The notes under the pieces: generated by a model | Told to the model about the DNA's origin: nothing | Seen by the model: the letters and a program-made list of their open reading frames with translations, nothing else | The model's database searches: none | Assembly: GCF_001584185.1 (NCBI RefSeq) | Contig: NZ_CP013234.1 | Span: 3,162,001-3,226,000, forward strand | Direction of reading: 5' to 3' | Source of the DNA: Collimonas pratensis | Lineage (GTDB): Bacteria > Pseudomonadota > Gammaproteobacteria > Burkholderiales > Burkholderiaceae_D | DNA length: 64,000 bases | Program-made: the position numbers and the translations under genes | Shown: in pieces, positions 54,852 to 64,000 of the stretch | Position numbering within the stretch: position 1 is the first letter of the stretch | Layout: each line of letters opens with the position of its first letter

Positions 54852-56357
54852 ATGCGTGCAATGAACACTGATTTGGCTACTTCCGAAACCTCCACGCACG
54901 AACTTCTGCATTTCGCCAACGCATTTGCGGGCTTGCCAGCGCCCTTTCATACCCGGCTGCTGCCGACGCCGCTGCCCGCCCCCTATCTGGTGGATGCCAG
55001 CCAATCCGCAGCGCAACTGATCGGGCTGGAGTCAGCCGCATTTGAAAGCGCCGACCTGATTCAGACGCTCAGCGGCAACCGCATAGCTGCTGGCTCGCAA
55101 CCGCTGGCAGCGGTCTATTCCGGCCACCAATTCGGCGTCTGGGCCGGCCAGCTGGGCGATGGCCGCGCCATCCTGCTGGGCGATGTCGCCGCCACTAATG
55201 GCGGACGCATGGAACTGCAGCTCAAAGGCGCCGGCGCCACGCCCTACTCGCGCATGGGCGACGGCCGCGCCGTGCTGCGTTCCTCGATCCGTGAATATCT
55301 GTGCTCGGAAGCGATGGCGGCGCTTGGCATCCCTACTTCGCGCGCCCTGGCCATCGTCGGTTCCGGCCAGTGGGCGATGCGCGAGCGGCCCGAGACGACC
55401 GCCGTGGTGACGCGCATGGCGCCCAGCTTCGTGCGCTTCGGCTCTTTCGAGCACTGGTATTACAATAACCAGCACGATGCCCTGAAAACCCTGGCCGACT
55501 ATGTCATCGCCGGCTTTTATCCGGAATTGCTGGCCGCTGATAATCCTTACCAGGCGCTGCTGGCCGAGGTCACCCGCCGCACCGCCCATCTGATGGCGCA
55601 ATGGCAGGCGGTCGGCTTCATGCATGGGGTCATGAATACCGACAATATGTCTATCCTGGGGCTGACGCTGGATTACGGCCCGTTCGGCTTCATGGAAGCC
55701 TATGACCCCAGCCATATCTGCAACCATACCGACCAGCAGGGCCGCTACGCCTATAACAAGCAGCCGCAGATCGGCCACTGGAACTGCTTTGCGCTGGGCC
55801 AAGCCTTGTTGCCGCTGATCGGCAGCGTCGAGGCGACCGAAGCGGCGTTGAGCGGCTATCAGGCGCAATACGGGGCAAAACTGGATGAATTGCTGCATGC
55901 CAAGCTGGGGCTGGCGACACAGCAGGCTGACGATGACAAGCTGCTGGATGCCATGTTTGCGCTGATGCAAGTCAGCCACGTCGATTTCACGCTGTTTTTC
56001 CGCCGCCTGGGGGCTTTGCGGCTGGACGATGCCGGCGCCGACGCCCCCTTGCGCGACTTATTCCTGGACCGTGCGGCATTCGACGCCTGGGCGTTACAAT
56101 ACCGGGCACGCCTGAAACTGGAAAATAGCCGGGACGACAGCCGCAAGCTTGCAATGGATAGCTGCAACCCCAAATATGTATTACGAAACTATTTGGCGCA
56201 AACCGCAATCGAACAGGCGCAAAACAAGGACTTCTCGGAAGTCAGGAAATTACTGGAAATTCTCGAAAACCCGTTTGACGAACAGCCGCAGCACGCAAAG
56301 TACGCCGAATTGCCTCCTGACTGGGCGCGCGGACTCGAAGTCAGCTGTTCGTCTTAG
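54852..56357 (+). CDS. selO: Protein adenylyltransferase SelO
   Basis: Pseudokinase-fold enzyme of 501 residues that transfers AMP from ATP to protein Ser, Thr or Tyr. [20 protein letters not shown] and [20 protein letters not shown] are the SelO signatures with the ATP-binding Lys; [20 protein letters not shown] carries the metal-binding Asp residues. The C-terminus is SCSS, with Cys in place of the selenocysteine of animal SelO. Redox links fit the msrB gene 23 bases downstream. An ATG at 54861 is an alternative start. Confidence 0.92.
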   Translation: MRAMNTDLATSETSTHELLHFANAFAGLPAPFHTRLLPTPLPAPYLVDASQSAAQLIGLESAAFESADLIQTLSGNRIAAGSQPLAAVYSGHQFGVWAGQLGDGRAILLGDVAATNGGRMELQLKGAGATPYSRMGDGRAVLRSSIREYLCSEAMAALGIPTSRALAIVGSGQWAMRERPETTAVVTRMAPSFVRFGSFEHWYYNNQHDALKTLADYVIAGFYPELLAADNPYQALLAEVTRRTAHLMAQWQAVGFMHGVMNTDNMSILGLTLDYGPFGFMEAYDPSHICNHTDQQGRYAYNKQPQIGHWNCFALGQALLPLIGSVEATEAALSGYQAQYGAKLDELLHAKLGLATQQADDDKLLDAMFALMQVSHVDFTLFFRRLGALRLDDAGADAPLRDLFLDRAAFDAWALQYRARLKLENSRDDSRKLAMDSCNPKYVLRNYLAQTAIEQAQNKDFSEVRKLLEILENPFDEQPQHAKYAELPPDWARGLEVSCSS

Positions 56358-56380
56358 ATTGGCATGGATTGGAATAAAAC

Positions 56381-56779
56381 ATGAGCAGCAAAATCGTCAA
56401 GACCGACGCCGAATGGCGCGCCGAGCTGGATCCGATGGAATACGAAGTGACCCGCCATGCGGCGACCGAACGGGCTTTCACCGGGCGCTTCTGGGACCAT
56501 CACGAACACGGCATCTATACCTGTGTGTGCTGCAATACGCCCTTGTTCGAATCGGACGCCAAGTTCGATTCCGGCTGCGGCTGGCCGAGCTACTTCAAAG
56601 CCATCAATCCCGACAATGTAGAAGAGCGCATCGACCGCACTCATGGCATGATGCGCACTGAAATTTTATGCAAAGTGTGCGATGCCCATCTCGGCCACGT
56701 GTTTCCGGACGGGCCGCCGCCTACCGGCTTGCGTTACTGCATCAACTCGGCCTCGCTGCGGTTCGACCCGGCAGGCTGA
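56381..56779 (+). CDS. msrB: Peptide-methionine (R)-S-oxide reductase
   Basis: Repair enzyme of 132 residues. Two CxxC pairs (TCVCCNT and CKVCDAH) hold structural zinc, and [11 protein letters not shown] contains the catalytic Cys. [12 protein letters not shown] and [13 protein letters not shown] are family blocks. It reduces the R isomer of methionine sulfoxide with thioredoxin. Full length for the family. Confidence 0.95.
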   Translation: MSSKIVKTDAEWRAELDPMEYEVTRHAATERAFTGRFWDHHEHGIYTCVCCNTPLFESDAKFDSGCGWPSYFKAINPDNVEERIDRTHGMMRTEILCKVCDAHLGHVFPDGPPPTGLRYCINSASLRFDPAG

Positions 56780-56833
56780 TTTTTCAAGCGCGCATTTATT
56801 CTGATTTATCCTGACTGAAAGCACAGCAAACAC

Positions 56834-57466
56834 ATGAAGTTCCTGTTCGACCTTTTCCCGGTAATACTTTTCTTCGGCATCTTCAAATGGAGCGAAGGAA
56901 GTCCCGAGGCCGCGCAAGCGCTGGTCAGCAATTATCTCTCAGGCTTCGTTTCCGGCGGTGTCGTCACCGCCGCGCAAGCGCCGGTGCTGCTGGCGACCGC
57001 GGTGGCGATCGTCGCCACGATAGCGCAGATCGGCTACCTGCTGCTGCGCCGCAAGAAAGTCGACGCCATGCTGTGGGTCTCGCTACTGATCATTACCGTA
57101 TTCGGCGGCGCCACCATCTACTTCCATAACGAGACCTTCATCAAATGGAAGCCGACCGTGCTGTATTGGGCGTTTGCCGCGGCCTTGGTGGTGAGCCAGC
57201 TGCTGCTAAAGAAGAATCTGGTCCGTACCATGATGGAGAAACAGTTGGCCTTGCCGGAGCCGATCTGGGCTCGGGTCGGCCTGGCCTGGGTCGCCTTCTT
57301 CGCCTTCATGGGCTGCCTGAACCTGTATATCGCCTTCAATTACCCGACTGCGACCTGGGTTAACTTCAAGCTGTTCGGCGGCATGGGGCTGATGTTTGTC
57401 TTCGTCATCGGTCAAAGCATCCTGCTCTCTAAATACATCAAGGACCCAGATGAACCCAAGACTTGA
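56834..57466 (+). CDS. yciB: Inner membrane septation protein YciB
   Basis: Membrane protein of 210 residues, slightly longer than E. coli YciB, with five or six helices. [18 protein letters not shown] at the start, [20 protein letters not shown] and [14 protein letters not shown] are family marks. It affects cell-envelope synthesis and division site structure. bolA starts inside its last 17 bases. Confidence 0.92.
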   Translation: MKFLFDLFPVILFFGIFKWSEGSPEAAQALVSNYLSGFVSGGVVTAAQAPVLLATAVAIVATIAQIGYLLLRRKKVDAMLWVSLLIITVFGGATIYFHNETFIKWKPTVLYWAFAAALVVSQLLLKKNLVRTMMEKQLALPEPIWARVGLAWVAFFAFMGCLNLYIAFNYPTATWVNFKLFGGMGLMFVFVIGQSILLSKYIKDPDEPKT

Positions 57467-57728
57467 TACCATTCGTAACAAATTGACAGCTACACTTGCG
57501 CCGCTGGAATGTATAGTGGAGGACGAATCGGCGCTGCATGTGGGACACGCCGGCGCCGCCTCTGGCGGTGGACACTACCGGGTACGAATAGTTTGCGCGC
57601 TTTTTGAGGGACAAAATCGCTTAAAACGGCATAGGCTGGTGTATGATTGCCTGGCTGATATGATGCACGCTGAAATTCATGCACTGGCTATCACTGCACT
57701 GGCACCATCTGAAACAAAAACTGCGTAG
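57450..57728 (+). CDS. bolA: BolA family protein
   Basis: Protein of 92 residues with the BolA class II KH-like fold. [17 protein letters not shown] contains the conserved His that binds Fe-S with monothiol glutaredoxin; [20 protein letters not shown] and [20 protein letters not shown] complete it. ATG at 57450 overlaps yciB; AAGGA lies 6 bases ahead. The yciB-bolA-parvulin order is common in Betaproteobacteria. Confidence 0.9.
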   Translation: MNPRLDTIRNKLTATLAPLECIVEDESALHVGHAGAASGGGHYRVRIVCALFEGQNRLKRHRLVYDCLADMMHAEIHALAITALAPSETKTA

Positions 57729-57842
57729 AACATATCTATATGCAATCGGAAAGAATAATTGTCCTTCAAATATACTTCGGTTATTCTGCCTTGGTTCGCA
57801 TTAATTAATTTATTAACAACCTCCCCAAATTAGGATTTGATA

Positions 57843-58634
57843 ATGACATTTAAACCTTCACGTTTACTGGTGGTACTTTTTGCAGCTGCTGCATTGCCTG
57901 TCATGGCACAAAACCTGGCAGTCGTGAACGGTAAGGCTATCCCATCGTCGCGCGCCGACATGATGATCAAGCAATTGTCCGCTCAGGGCGGCGCTCAGGG
58001 TGGTCAACCCGACACCCCGGAACTGCGCAACATGGTCAAAGATGAACTGATCAACCGCGAAGTGCTGATCCAGGAAGCTGACAAGCTGGGCTTGGGCAAC
58101 AACCCTGACGTCAAGGCGCAAGCCGACATCGCCCGTCAATCGATCCTGATCCGTGCTCTGGTCGCCGACTTCATCAAGAAGAACCCGATCAAGGATGCCG
58201 ATATCCAGGCTGAGTACGACAAGTTCAAGGCACAGGCCGGCGACAAGGAATACCATGCACAGCATATCCTGGTCGAGAACGAAGCCGATGCAAAATCCAT
58301 CATCGCCAAGCTGAAAGCCGGCGGCAAGTTTGAAGATTTGGCCAAGCAATCGAAGGATCCAGGTTCGGCAGCCAACGGCGGCGATCTGGGCTGGGCAACG
58401 CCAGCTTCGTTCGTGAAGCCATTCTCCGATGCGCTGGTAGCACTGAAGCCAGGTCAACTGACTGACACACCGGTCAAGACCCAGTTCGGCTATCACGTGA
58501 TCAAGCTGGACGAAGTCCGTCCTGCCAAGATCCCAACACTGGCTGAAGTCAAGCCGCAAATCACTGAAGCCCTGCAACAGAAGAAACTGCAGGCTTACCA
58601 GCAAGATCTGCGTGCAAAAGCGAAGATTCAATAA
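57843..58634 (+). CDS. Periplasmic parvulin-type peptidylprolyl isomerase
   Basis: Exported protein of 263 residues. Signal peptide (LLVVLFAAAALPVMAQN), a SurA-like N-terminal chaperone region (MVKDELINREVLIQEADKLG), and a PpiC rotamase domain (YHAQHILVENEADAKSIIAK, SAANGGDLGWATPASFVKPF, TQFGYHVIKLDEV). Helps fold outer-membrane or secreted proteins. ATG at 57843 has AGGA 8 bases ahead. A terminator closes the operon. Confidence 0.9.
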   Translation: MTFKPSRLLVVLFAAAALPVMAQNLAVVNGKAIPSSRADMMIKQLSAQGGAQGGQPDTPELRNMVKDELINREVLIQEADKLGLGNNPDVKAQADIARQSILIRALVADFIKKNPIKDADIQAEYDKFKAQAGDKEYHAQHILVENEADAKSIIAKLKAGGKFEDLAKQSKDPGSAANGGDLGWATPASFVKPFSDALVALKPGQLTDTPVKTQFGYHVIKLDEVRPAKIPTLAEVKPQITEALQQKKLQAYQQDLRAKAKIQ

Positions 58635-58660
58635 GCATACCTGGCAAAACACCGCTGATA

Positions 58661-58687
58661 AAAAGCGCTCTTCGGAGCGCTTTTTTT
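58661..58687 (+). terminator. Rho-independent terminator after the parvulin gene
   Basis: GCGCTC pairs with GAGCGC over TTCG, preceded by A and followed by seven T. It ends the selO-msrB-yciB-bolA-parvulin run. Confidence 0.85.
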
Positions 58688-58769
58688 ACGCCCACGTGTT
58701 TATTCAATCGGCGTTGATGGAATTAAAACAAGCAATTACAATGAAGCAACTCAATCTCGGGATCGCACA

Positions 58770-59711
58770 ATGGCCGCCACGCTGCTCAATGTATCCAGCC
58801 TCTGCAAATCCTATGGCGACAGGCGCGCGGTCGATGGCGTTTCATTCCAGGTCCGGCAGGGCCAGACGCTAGGCCTGATCGGCCCCAACGGCGCCGGCAA
58901 GTCGACCACGGTCAGCCTGATCTGCGGCCTGCTGCGGCCGGACGCCGGCGAAATCCTGCTGGACGGGGTTGCGGTCAACGCCGGCAACAGCGCCGCCAAG
59001 CACAAGATCGGCCTGGTGCCGCAAGACCTGGCGCTGTACGAAGACTTGTCGGCCAACGAGAACCTGAAACTGTTCGGCGCGCTTTACGGCCTTGGTGGCA
59101 ATCAACTGAAGACACGCTGCAGCGAAGTGCTGGCGCTGGTCAACCTGAGCGACCGCGCAGCCGACAAGCCGAGCAGTTTTTCCGGCGGCATGAAGCGCAG
59201 GCTCAACATTGCCGCCGCGCTGCTGCACGATCCGCAGCTGCTGATCCTGGACGAGCCGACCGTCGGCGTCGATCCGCAAAGCCGCAACGCCATCTTCGAC
59301 AGCCTTGAGCAGCTCAAGCGCCAGGGCCGCTCGCTGATCTACACCAGCCACTACATGGAAGAAATCGAAAGGCTGGCCGATCACATCGTCGTCATCGACC
59401 ACGGCAAAGTACTGGCCGATGAAACCCCGGCCGCGCTGTACCGGCGGCTGCCGGCGCAAGCCGCGCTGCAGGTGGACCTGGCACAGCCGGCCGACACCGG
59501 CCTGCTGGATCAGATTCGTCGCCAGCCCGGCGTCATCGGTATCGCCGGCAAAGACAGCAGCCTGCAGATCGACCTGCGCGCGACAGACGATGCGCTGCCG
59601 CTGTTGCAATGGCTGAGCGCCAACGGTCGGCCGCCGCTGCACTTCATGACCGCCAAGGCCAAGCTGGAAGACATTTTCCTCGGTCTGACCGGACGCAGCC
59701 TGCGCGACTGA
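58770..59711 (+). CDS. ABC transporter ATP-binding protein (ABC-2 exporter)
   Basis: ATPase of 313 residues. Walker A GPNGAGKST, Walker B LLILDEPTVGVDPQ, signature FSGGMKRRLNIAAAL. The C-terminal 90 residues form an extension typical of DrrA/YhhJ-type exporters. Pairs with the permease 52 bases downstream. Substrate unknown (lipid, polysaccharide or drug). Confidence 0.88.
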   Translation: MAATLLNVSSLCKSYGDRRAVDGVSFQVRQGQTLGLIGPNGAGKSTTVSLICGLLRPDAGEILLDGVAVNAGNSAAKHKIGLVPQDLALYEDLSANENLKLFGALYGLGGNQLKTRCSEVLALVNLSDRAADKPSSFSGGMKRRLNIAAALLHDPQLLILDEPTVGVDPQSRNAIFDSLEQLKRQGRSLIYTSHYMEEIERLADHIVVIDHGKVLADETPAALYRRLPAQAALQVDLAQPADTGLLDQIRRQPGVIGIAGKDSSLQIDLRATDDALPLLQWLSANGRPPLHFMTAKAKLEDIFLGLTGRSLRD

Positions 59712-59763
59712 GCGCCGGCATACCGCAGCCTCCCCCCTCTTCTTCCGTTTCGGAGCACCATCC

Positions 59764-61065
59764 ATGAGCGCCCTAACCGCGTTGGTCCGCAAGGACCTGA
59801 TCCTGTACCTGAGCAACCGTCGCGCCCTGCTCATCAGCCTGCTGATGCCGATCGTGCTAGGCGCCTTCTTCGGCTATCTGTTCGGCGGCTCCGGCGCCGT
59901 CAGCAATGGCAAGATCGACATTGCCCTGGTCCAGCTCGACGACAGCGGCACCAGCCAGAAGATCGCCGCCGGGCTCAAGGCCGACAGCGCACTCAATGTG
60001 CAGGAGCTGCCGCTGGCGGCAGCCCAAGACAAGGTTCGCCATGGCAAGCTGAGCGTGGCTGTGGTGCTGCCGGCCGGCTTCGGCGTGGCCGCCAAGAATG
60101 CCTTCTTTGGCGGCCACGACAAGCCCGAAATACCGGTGTATTACGACCCCTCGCAGCAAGCAGTGCTGGCGATGGTGAAAGGCATGCTGACCCAGTACGT
60201 GATGCAGAACGTCAGCGCAGAAATGTTCGACATCAAGGCCACCGACTCCTACCTGAACACCAGCATCGACGCCTTGCAGCGCAACGCCACGCAGAATCCG
60301 GATCTGCTGAAGATGTTGAGCAGCATCAAGGAATACCAGTCGCGCGCCGCCAAGAAAGCAGAAAGCGGCGCCGACCAACCAGCCGTGCAGCCGGAGCAAG
60401 CAGGCTTGTCGGTACCCTATTCCACCAGCGATCAGGCGCTGACTTCAGGTCTGCAGAAATACAATGGCTACGCTCACGCCTTCGCCGGCATGAGCGTGCA
60501 GTTCATCCTGTTCATGGGGATCGACGCCGGGATTGCGGTGCTGCTATGGCGCCGCATGGGCTTGTGGAACCGCTTGCTGGCGGCGCCGATCACGCTCAAT
60601 ACGGTGCTGCTGGCGCGCGCGCTATCGAGCGCAATTATTGCCTTCGTCATCTTGTGCGTGATTTTCCTGTTCGCCATGCTGGTGCTGAATGTGCAGATCG
60701 CCGGTAGCCTGCCGGGCTTCATCGGCGTCGGCATCTGTTTCGCCCTGGTCACCGCCAGCTTCGGCCTGCTGGTGGCGGCTTTCGGCAAGACCCCGGAAGC
60801 AGCACGCGGACTGGCCATGTTCGCGACCTTGATCATGGTGATGCTGGGCGGCGCCTGGGTGCCGACTTTCCTGTTCCCACAATGGCTGCAGACGGCGACG
60901 CTGGTGGTGCCGACGCGCTGGGCGGTGGACGGCCTGGACGCCATGACCTGGCGCGGCTTAGGATTTGAGGCGGCACTGCCTGCGATGGCGGCGCTGCTCG
61001 GGTTTACCGCGCTGTTCGGCGTCCTGGCCGTGTGGCGCTTCCGGCGCGATGCGCTCAAAGAATAA
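59764..61065 (+). CDS. ABC-2 type transporter permease
   Basis: Membrane protein of 433 residues. One N-terminal helix, a large extracytoplasmic domain (about residues 45-240), then five helices including VMLGGAWVPTFLFP. This is the YhhJ/NatB layout. It forms the channel for the preceding ATPase. Shares the following bidirectional terminator with purL. Confidence 0.88.
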   Translation: MSALTALVRKDLILYLSNRRALLISLLMPIVLGAFFGYLFGGSGAVSNGKIDIALVQLDDSGTSQKIAAGLKADSALNVQELPLAAAQDKVRHGKLSVAVVLPAGFGVAAKNAFFGGHDKPEIPVYYDPSQQAVLAMVKGMLTQYVMQNVSAEMFDIKATDSYLNTSIDALQRNATQNPDLLKMLSSIKEYQSRAAKKAESGADQPAVQPEQAGLSVPYSTSDQALTSGLQKYNGYAHAFAGMSVQFILFMGIDAGIAVLLWRRMGLWNRLLAAPITLNTVLLARALSSAIIAFVILCVIFLFAMLVLNVQIAGSLPGFIGVGICFALVTASFGLLVAAFGKTPEAARGLAMFATLIMVMLGGAWVPTFLFPQWLQTATLVVPTRWAVDGLDAMTWRGLGFEAALPAMAALLGFTALFGVLAVWRFRRDALKE

Positions 61066-61091
61066 GGAGCAAGAAGCCGGATTTTGCCCAT

Positions 61092-61131
61092 AAAAAAAGC
61101 AGCCCTCGATAGATACAGGGCTGCTTTTTTT
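61092..61131. terminator. Bidirectional terminator between the ABC permease and purL
   Basis: GCAGCCCT (61099-61106) pairs with AGGGCTGC (61117-61124), with an A run on the left and a T run on the right. It can stop both converging transcripts. Confidence 0.88.
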
Positions 61132-61200
61132 GAAGATCAGATTCTTACCAGAAGACAGCCGGCGTCGCGTAGTGCAGCGCCGGCCCGCGGTGTGCCGGTT

Positions 61201-64000
61201 TTAGCCGACCCACTTGCGCGCATTGCGGAACATGCGCATCCAAGGTGAATCCTCACCCCACGACTCAGGATGCCACGACTGCTGGACGGTGCGGAATACC
61301 CGTTCGGCGTGCGGCATGCAGACCGTGAAGCGGCCGTCCGGCGTCGTCACCGAAGTGATGCCTTGCGGCGAACCGTTCGGATTGTACGGATAGCCTTCGC
61401 TGACCTGGCCCTTGTTGTCGACGAAACGCATGGCGACCAGCGCTTCCTTGATATCGCCGGTTTGCGAGAAGTCGGCAAAGCCTTCGCCGTGGGCGATGGC
61501 AATCGCACTCTGGGTGCCTGCCATGTCCTGGAAGAAGATCGAAGGCGACGATTCAACCTGCACCATGGAAAAGCGCGCTTCGAATTTTTCCGACTTGTTG
61601 CGGGTGAACTTTGGCCATGCCTGGGCGCCGGGAATGATGGCTTTCAGGTTGCTCATCATCTGGCAACCGTTGCAGACGCCCAGCGCAAACGTATCGCCGC
61701 GCTGGAAGAACAGCGAGAACTGTTCCGCCAGCTTGGCGTTGAACAAGATAGTCTTGGCCCAGCCCTCGCCGGCGCCCAGCACGTCGCCGTAGGAGAAGCC
61801 GCCAACAGCAATGAAACCCTTGAAGTCGTCCAGGCGCGCGCGGCCGGCAATCAGGTCGCTCATGTGGACGTCGACCGCGGTGAAGCCGGCCTGGTGCATC
61901 ACATAAGCGGTTTCCACGTGCGAGTTGACGCCTTGCTCGCGCAGGATCGCCACCCGCGGCTTGGCCGCCAGGTTGAGGAAAGGCGCGGCGATATTGTCTT
62001 GCATGTCGAACGCGATCTTCGGCGTGATGCCGGGATCGGCGGCATCCAGGATGCGGTCGTATTCAGCATCGGCGCTGGCCGGATTGTCGCGCAGGCGGGC
62101 GATGCGCCAGCTGGTTTCGCTCCACAGGCGCTGCAGGTCGATGCGGGTCTGGCTGTAGATGGTCTTGGCGTCGCGGCTGAATTCGATGACGTCGCGCGTG
62201 TTCGGCTTGCCGATGATGTGGCTGCAGGCGCCCAGGTTGTAGCTGCGCAGCACATTCATGACTTCCGACTTCTGCTCGGCGCGTACTTGCAGCACCGCGC
62301 CCAGCTCTTCGCTGAACAGCGCGCGCAAGGTCAGCTCGTTGCGGCGTTCCGCCACCTGGCCGGTCCAGTTCTTGGAATCGCCCCAGTCGGCTGCGTGCTC
62401 GCTTTCCATGGTCAGGATATCGAGATTGATCGACAAGCCGCTGTGGCCGGCGAAGGCCATTTCGCACAAGGTGGTGAACAGGCCACCGTCGGAGCGGTCG
62501 TGATAGGCCAGCAGTTTCTGTTCGCGGTTGAGTTGCTGGATGGCGGCGAAGAAGCCCTTCAGATCTTCCGCGCTGTCGACATCCGGCGTTTCATTGCCGA
62601 TCTGCTGCATGACTTGGGTCAGGGCCGAAGCCCCCATGCGGTTCTTGCCGCGGCCGAGATCGATCAGGATGATGGCTGTCTCGCCGAGATCAGTGCGCAG
62701 TTGCGGCGTCAGCGAACGACGGACGTCGCTGACCGGTGCGAAGGCGGAGACAATCAGCGATACCGGCGAAGTCACGGCCTTGGCCTGGCCTTCATCTTTC
62801 CAGGTAGTGCGCATCGACAGCGAATCCTTGCCGACCGGGATGCTGATGCCGAGCGCCGGGCACAGTTCCATGCCGACCGCTTTGACGGTGTCGAACAGAG
62901 CGGCGTCCTGGCCGGGCTGGCCGCAAGCAGCCATCCAGTTGGCGGACAGCTTGACGTCGGAGATGTCGGCAATCGCCGCTGCCGCGATGTTGGTCAGCGC
63001 TTCGCCCACCGCCATGCGACCGGACGCGGGCGCGTTGATCACGGCCAGCGGCGTGCGCTCGCCCATCGCCATCGCTTCACCCAGATAACCCTCAAAGCTC
63101 ATGCTGGTGACCGCGCAGTCGGCCACCGGGATCTGCCACGGGCCGACCATCTGGTCGCGCACCGAGGTAGCGCCGACGGTACGGTCGCCGATGGTGATCA
63201 AGAAGGATTTGTCGGCGACTGTCGGCAGTTTCAGCACGCGCTGCGACACGTCCAGCAGGTTCATGCCAGTCAGGTCGACCGCCGGCAGCACCGGATTGAC
63301 GTGCTTGACGTCGCGCAGCATTTTTGGCGGCTTGCCGAGCAAGACATCCATCGGCATGTCGACCGGATTATTGTCGTGTTCGGGATCGATCACCTTCAGC
63401 TGGCGCTCTTCGGTAGCAGTGCCGACCACCGCAAACAGGCAGCGTTCGCGCTGGCAGAAGTATTCGAACAGCGGCAGGCTTTCCGGCGCAATCGCCAGGA
63501 CATAGCGCTCTTGCGATTCGTTGCTCCAGATTTCCTTGGGCGCCATGCCGCTTTCTTCCAGCGGCACCTTGCGCAAGTCGAAAATCGCACCGCGCTTGGC
63601 GTCGTTGGTGATTTCCGGGAAGGCGTTGGACAAACCGCCGGCACCAACGTCGTGGATAGAGAGGATAGGATTCTTGTCATCCATCGCCCAGCAGGCGTTG
63701 ATGACTTCCTGCGCGCGCCGTTCCATTTCCGGATTGCCGCGCTGGACCGAATCGAAATCCAGGTCCGCCGTGTTGGAGCCGGTCGCCATCGAGGACGCCG
63801 CGCTGCCGCCCATGCCGATGCGCATGCCGGGGCCGCCCAGCTGCACCAGCAGGCTGCCGACCGGCAGCTCGTTCTTTTTGGTGTGCTTATCGGAGATGCT
63901 GCCGATGCCGCCGGCGATCATGATCGGCTTGTGATAGCCCTGCACGTTGCCGCCGACGTTCTGTTCGTAAGTGCGGAAGTAACCACCCAGGTTGGGCCGG
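61201..64000 (-). CDS. purL: Phosphoribosylformylglycinamidine synthase, 3' part
   Basis: Large-type PurL, of which about 930 C-terminal residues are visible; the start lies beyond the window. The PurM-like ATP and FGAR domains include [46 protein letters not shown] and [18 protein letters not shown]. The C-terminal glutamine amidotransferase has Cys in [12 protein letters not shown] and His in [10 protein letters not shown], and it ends KWVG. It makes FGAM from FGAR, ATP and glutamine in purine synthesis. No break is seen. Confidence 0.95.
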   Translation of the reverse strand, partial: RPNLGGYFRTYEQNVGGNVQGYHKPIMIAGGIGSISDKHTKKNELPVGSLLVQLGGPGMRIGMGGSAASSMATGSNTADLDFDSVQRGNPEMERRAQEVINACWAMDDKNPILSIHDVGAGGLSNAFPEITNDAKRGAIFDLRKVPLEESGMAPKEIWSNESQERYVLAIAPESLPLFEYFCQRERCLFAVVGTATEERQLKVIDPEHDNNPVDMPMDVLLGKPPKMLRDVKHVNPVLPAVDLTGMNLLDVSQRVLKLPTVADKSFLITIGDRTVGATSVRDQMVGPWQIPVADCAVTSMSFEGYLGEAMAMGERTPLAVINAPASGRMAVGEALTNIAAAAIADISDVKLSANWMAACGQPGQDAALFDTVKAVGMELCPALGISIPVGKDSLSMRTTWKDEGQAKAVTSPVSLIVSAFAPVSDVRRSLTPQLRTDLGETAIILIDLGRGKNRMGASALTQVMQQIGNETPDVDSAEDLKGFFAAIQQLNREQKLLAYHDRSDGGLFTTLCEMAFAGHSGLSINLDILTMESEHAADWGDSKNWTGQVAERRNELTLRALFSEELGAVLQVRAEQKSEVMNVLRSYNLGACSHIIGKPNTRDVIEFSRDAKTIYSQTRIDLQRLWSETSWRIARLRDNPASADAEYDRILDAADPGITPKIAFDMQDNIAAPFLNLAAKPRVAILREQGVNSHVETAYVMHQAGFTAVDVHMSDLIAGRARLDDFKGFIAVGGFSYGDVLGAGEGWAKTILFNAKLAEQFSLFFQRGDTFALGVCNGCQMMSNLKAIIPGAQAWPKFTRNKSEKFEARFSMVQVESSPSIFFQDMAGTQSAIAIAHGEGFADFSQTGDIKEALVAMRFVDNKGQVSEGYPYNPNGSPQGITSVTTPDGRFTVCMPHAERVFRTVQQSWHPESWGEDSPWMRMFRNARKWVG

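Noticed and set aside
1..64000. CRISPR arrays, tRNA or rRNA genes, prophage
   Set aside because: No regularly spaced repeats, no cloverleaf or rRNA sequence and no phage structural genes were seen.

Overview
The window is chromosomal DNA from a betaproteobacterium of the order Burkholderiales, most likely an Oxalobacteraceae member close to Collimonas, Herbaspirillum or Janthinobacterium. This rests on G+C-rich coding sequence, the gene content and the protein flavour; no rRNA or tRNA is present to confirm it. Coding density is high. I found no phage, plasmid, CRISPR or intact transposase genes. Mobile DNA is limited to small non-autonomous repeats.

Layout. 0-2 kb: a GntR regulator, a 284-bp element with 29-bp perfect terminal inverted repeats, and a VapBC-type toxin-antitoxin pair. 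2-7.4 kb: a 2-ketogluconate operon in the order ptxS-kguEKTD, with two palindromic operators in front of kguE. 7.4-11.3 kb: a minus-strand stress operon (OsmC-like protein, FMN reductase, cbpA, cbpM) and a methyltransferase. 11.5-20.7 kb: a decayed chemoreceptor fragment, then a complete wspABCDEFR chemosensory system that controls cyclic-di-GMP. 20.7-24.4 kb: a Fur-type iron operon with a TonB-dependent siderophore receptor and a PepSY membrane protein that carries a frameshift. 24.5-27.1 kb: a zinc-ribbon protein with a CDF metal exporter, a CHRD lipoprotein and a DUF4124 protein.

27.2-33.8 kb is the most intriguing part. It holds counterparts of the poorly characterised E. coli ynbABCD genes: CDP-diglyceride synthase, a hydrolase-methyltransferase fusion, a CDP-alcohol phosphotransferase, and a PAP2 plus dual-specificity phosphatase. 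A patatin-like protein with altered catalytic residues and a short-chain dehydrogenase follow. Together they look like a dedicated pathway for an unknown modified phospholipid.

33.8-38.1 kb: an exported chorismate mutase, a large PF10136 membrane protein and a cardiolipin-synthase-like lipoprotein. 38.1-48.1 kb: a full histidine-utilisation operon (hutU, transporter, hutH, hutD, hutI, hutF, hutG) using the five-step HutF/HutG route, with divergent hutC and a clear operator. 48.1-54.0 kb: an MFS exporter with ferredoxin-NADP reductase, an 85-bp palindromic repeat, and livHMGF. 54.1-58.7 kb: a DUF2239 protein, then selO, msrB, yciB, bolA and a parvulin isomerase. 58.7-64 kb: an ABC-2 exporter pair and the 3' part of purL, which runs off the window.
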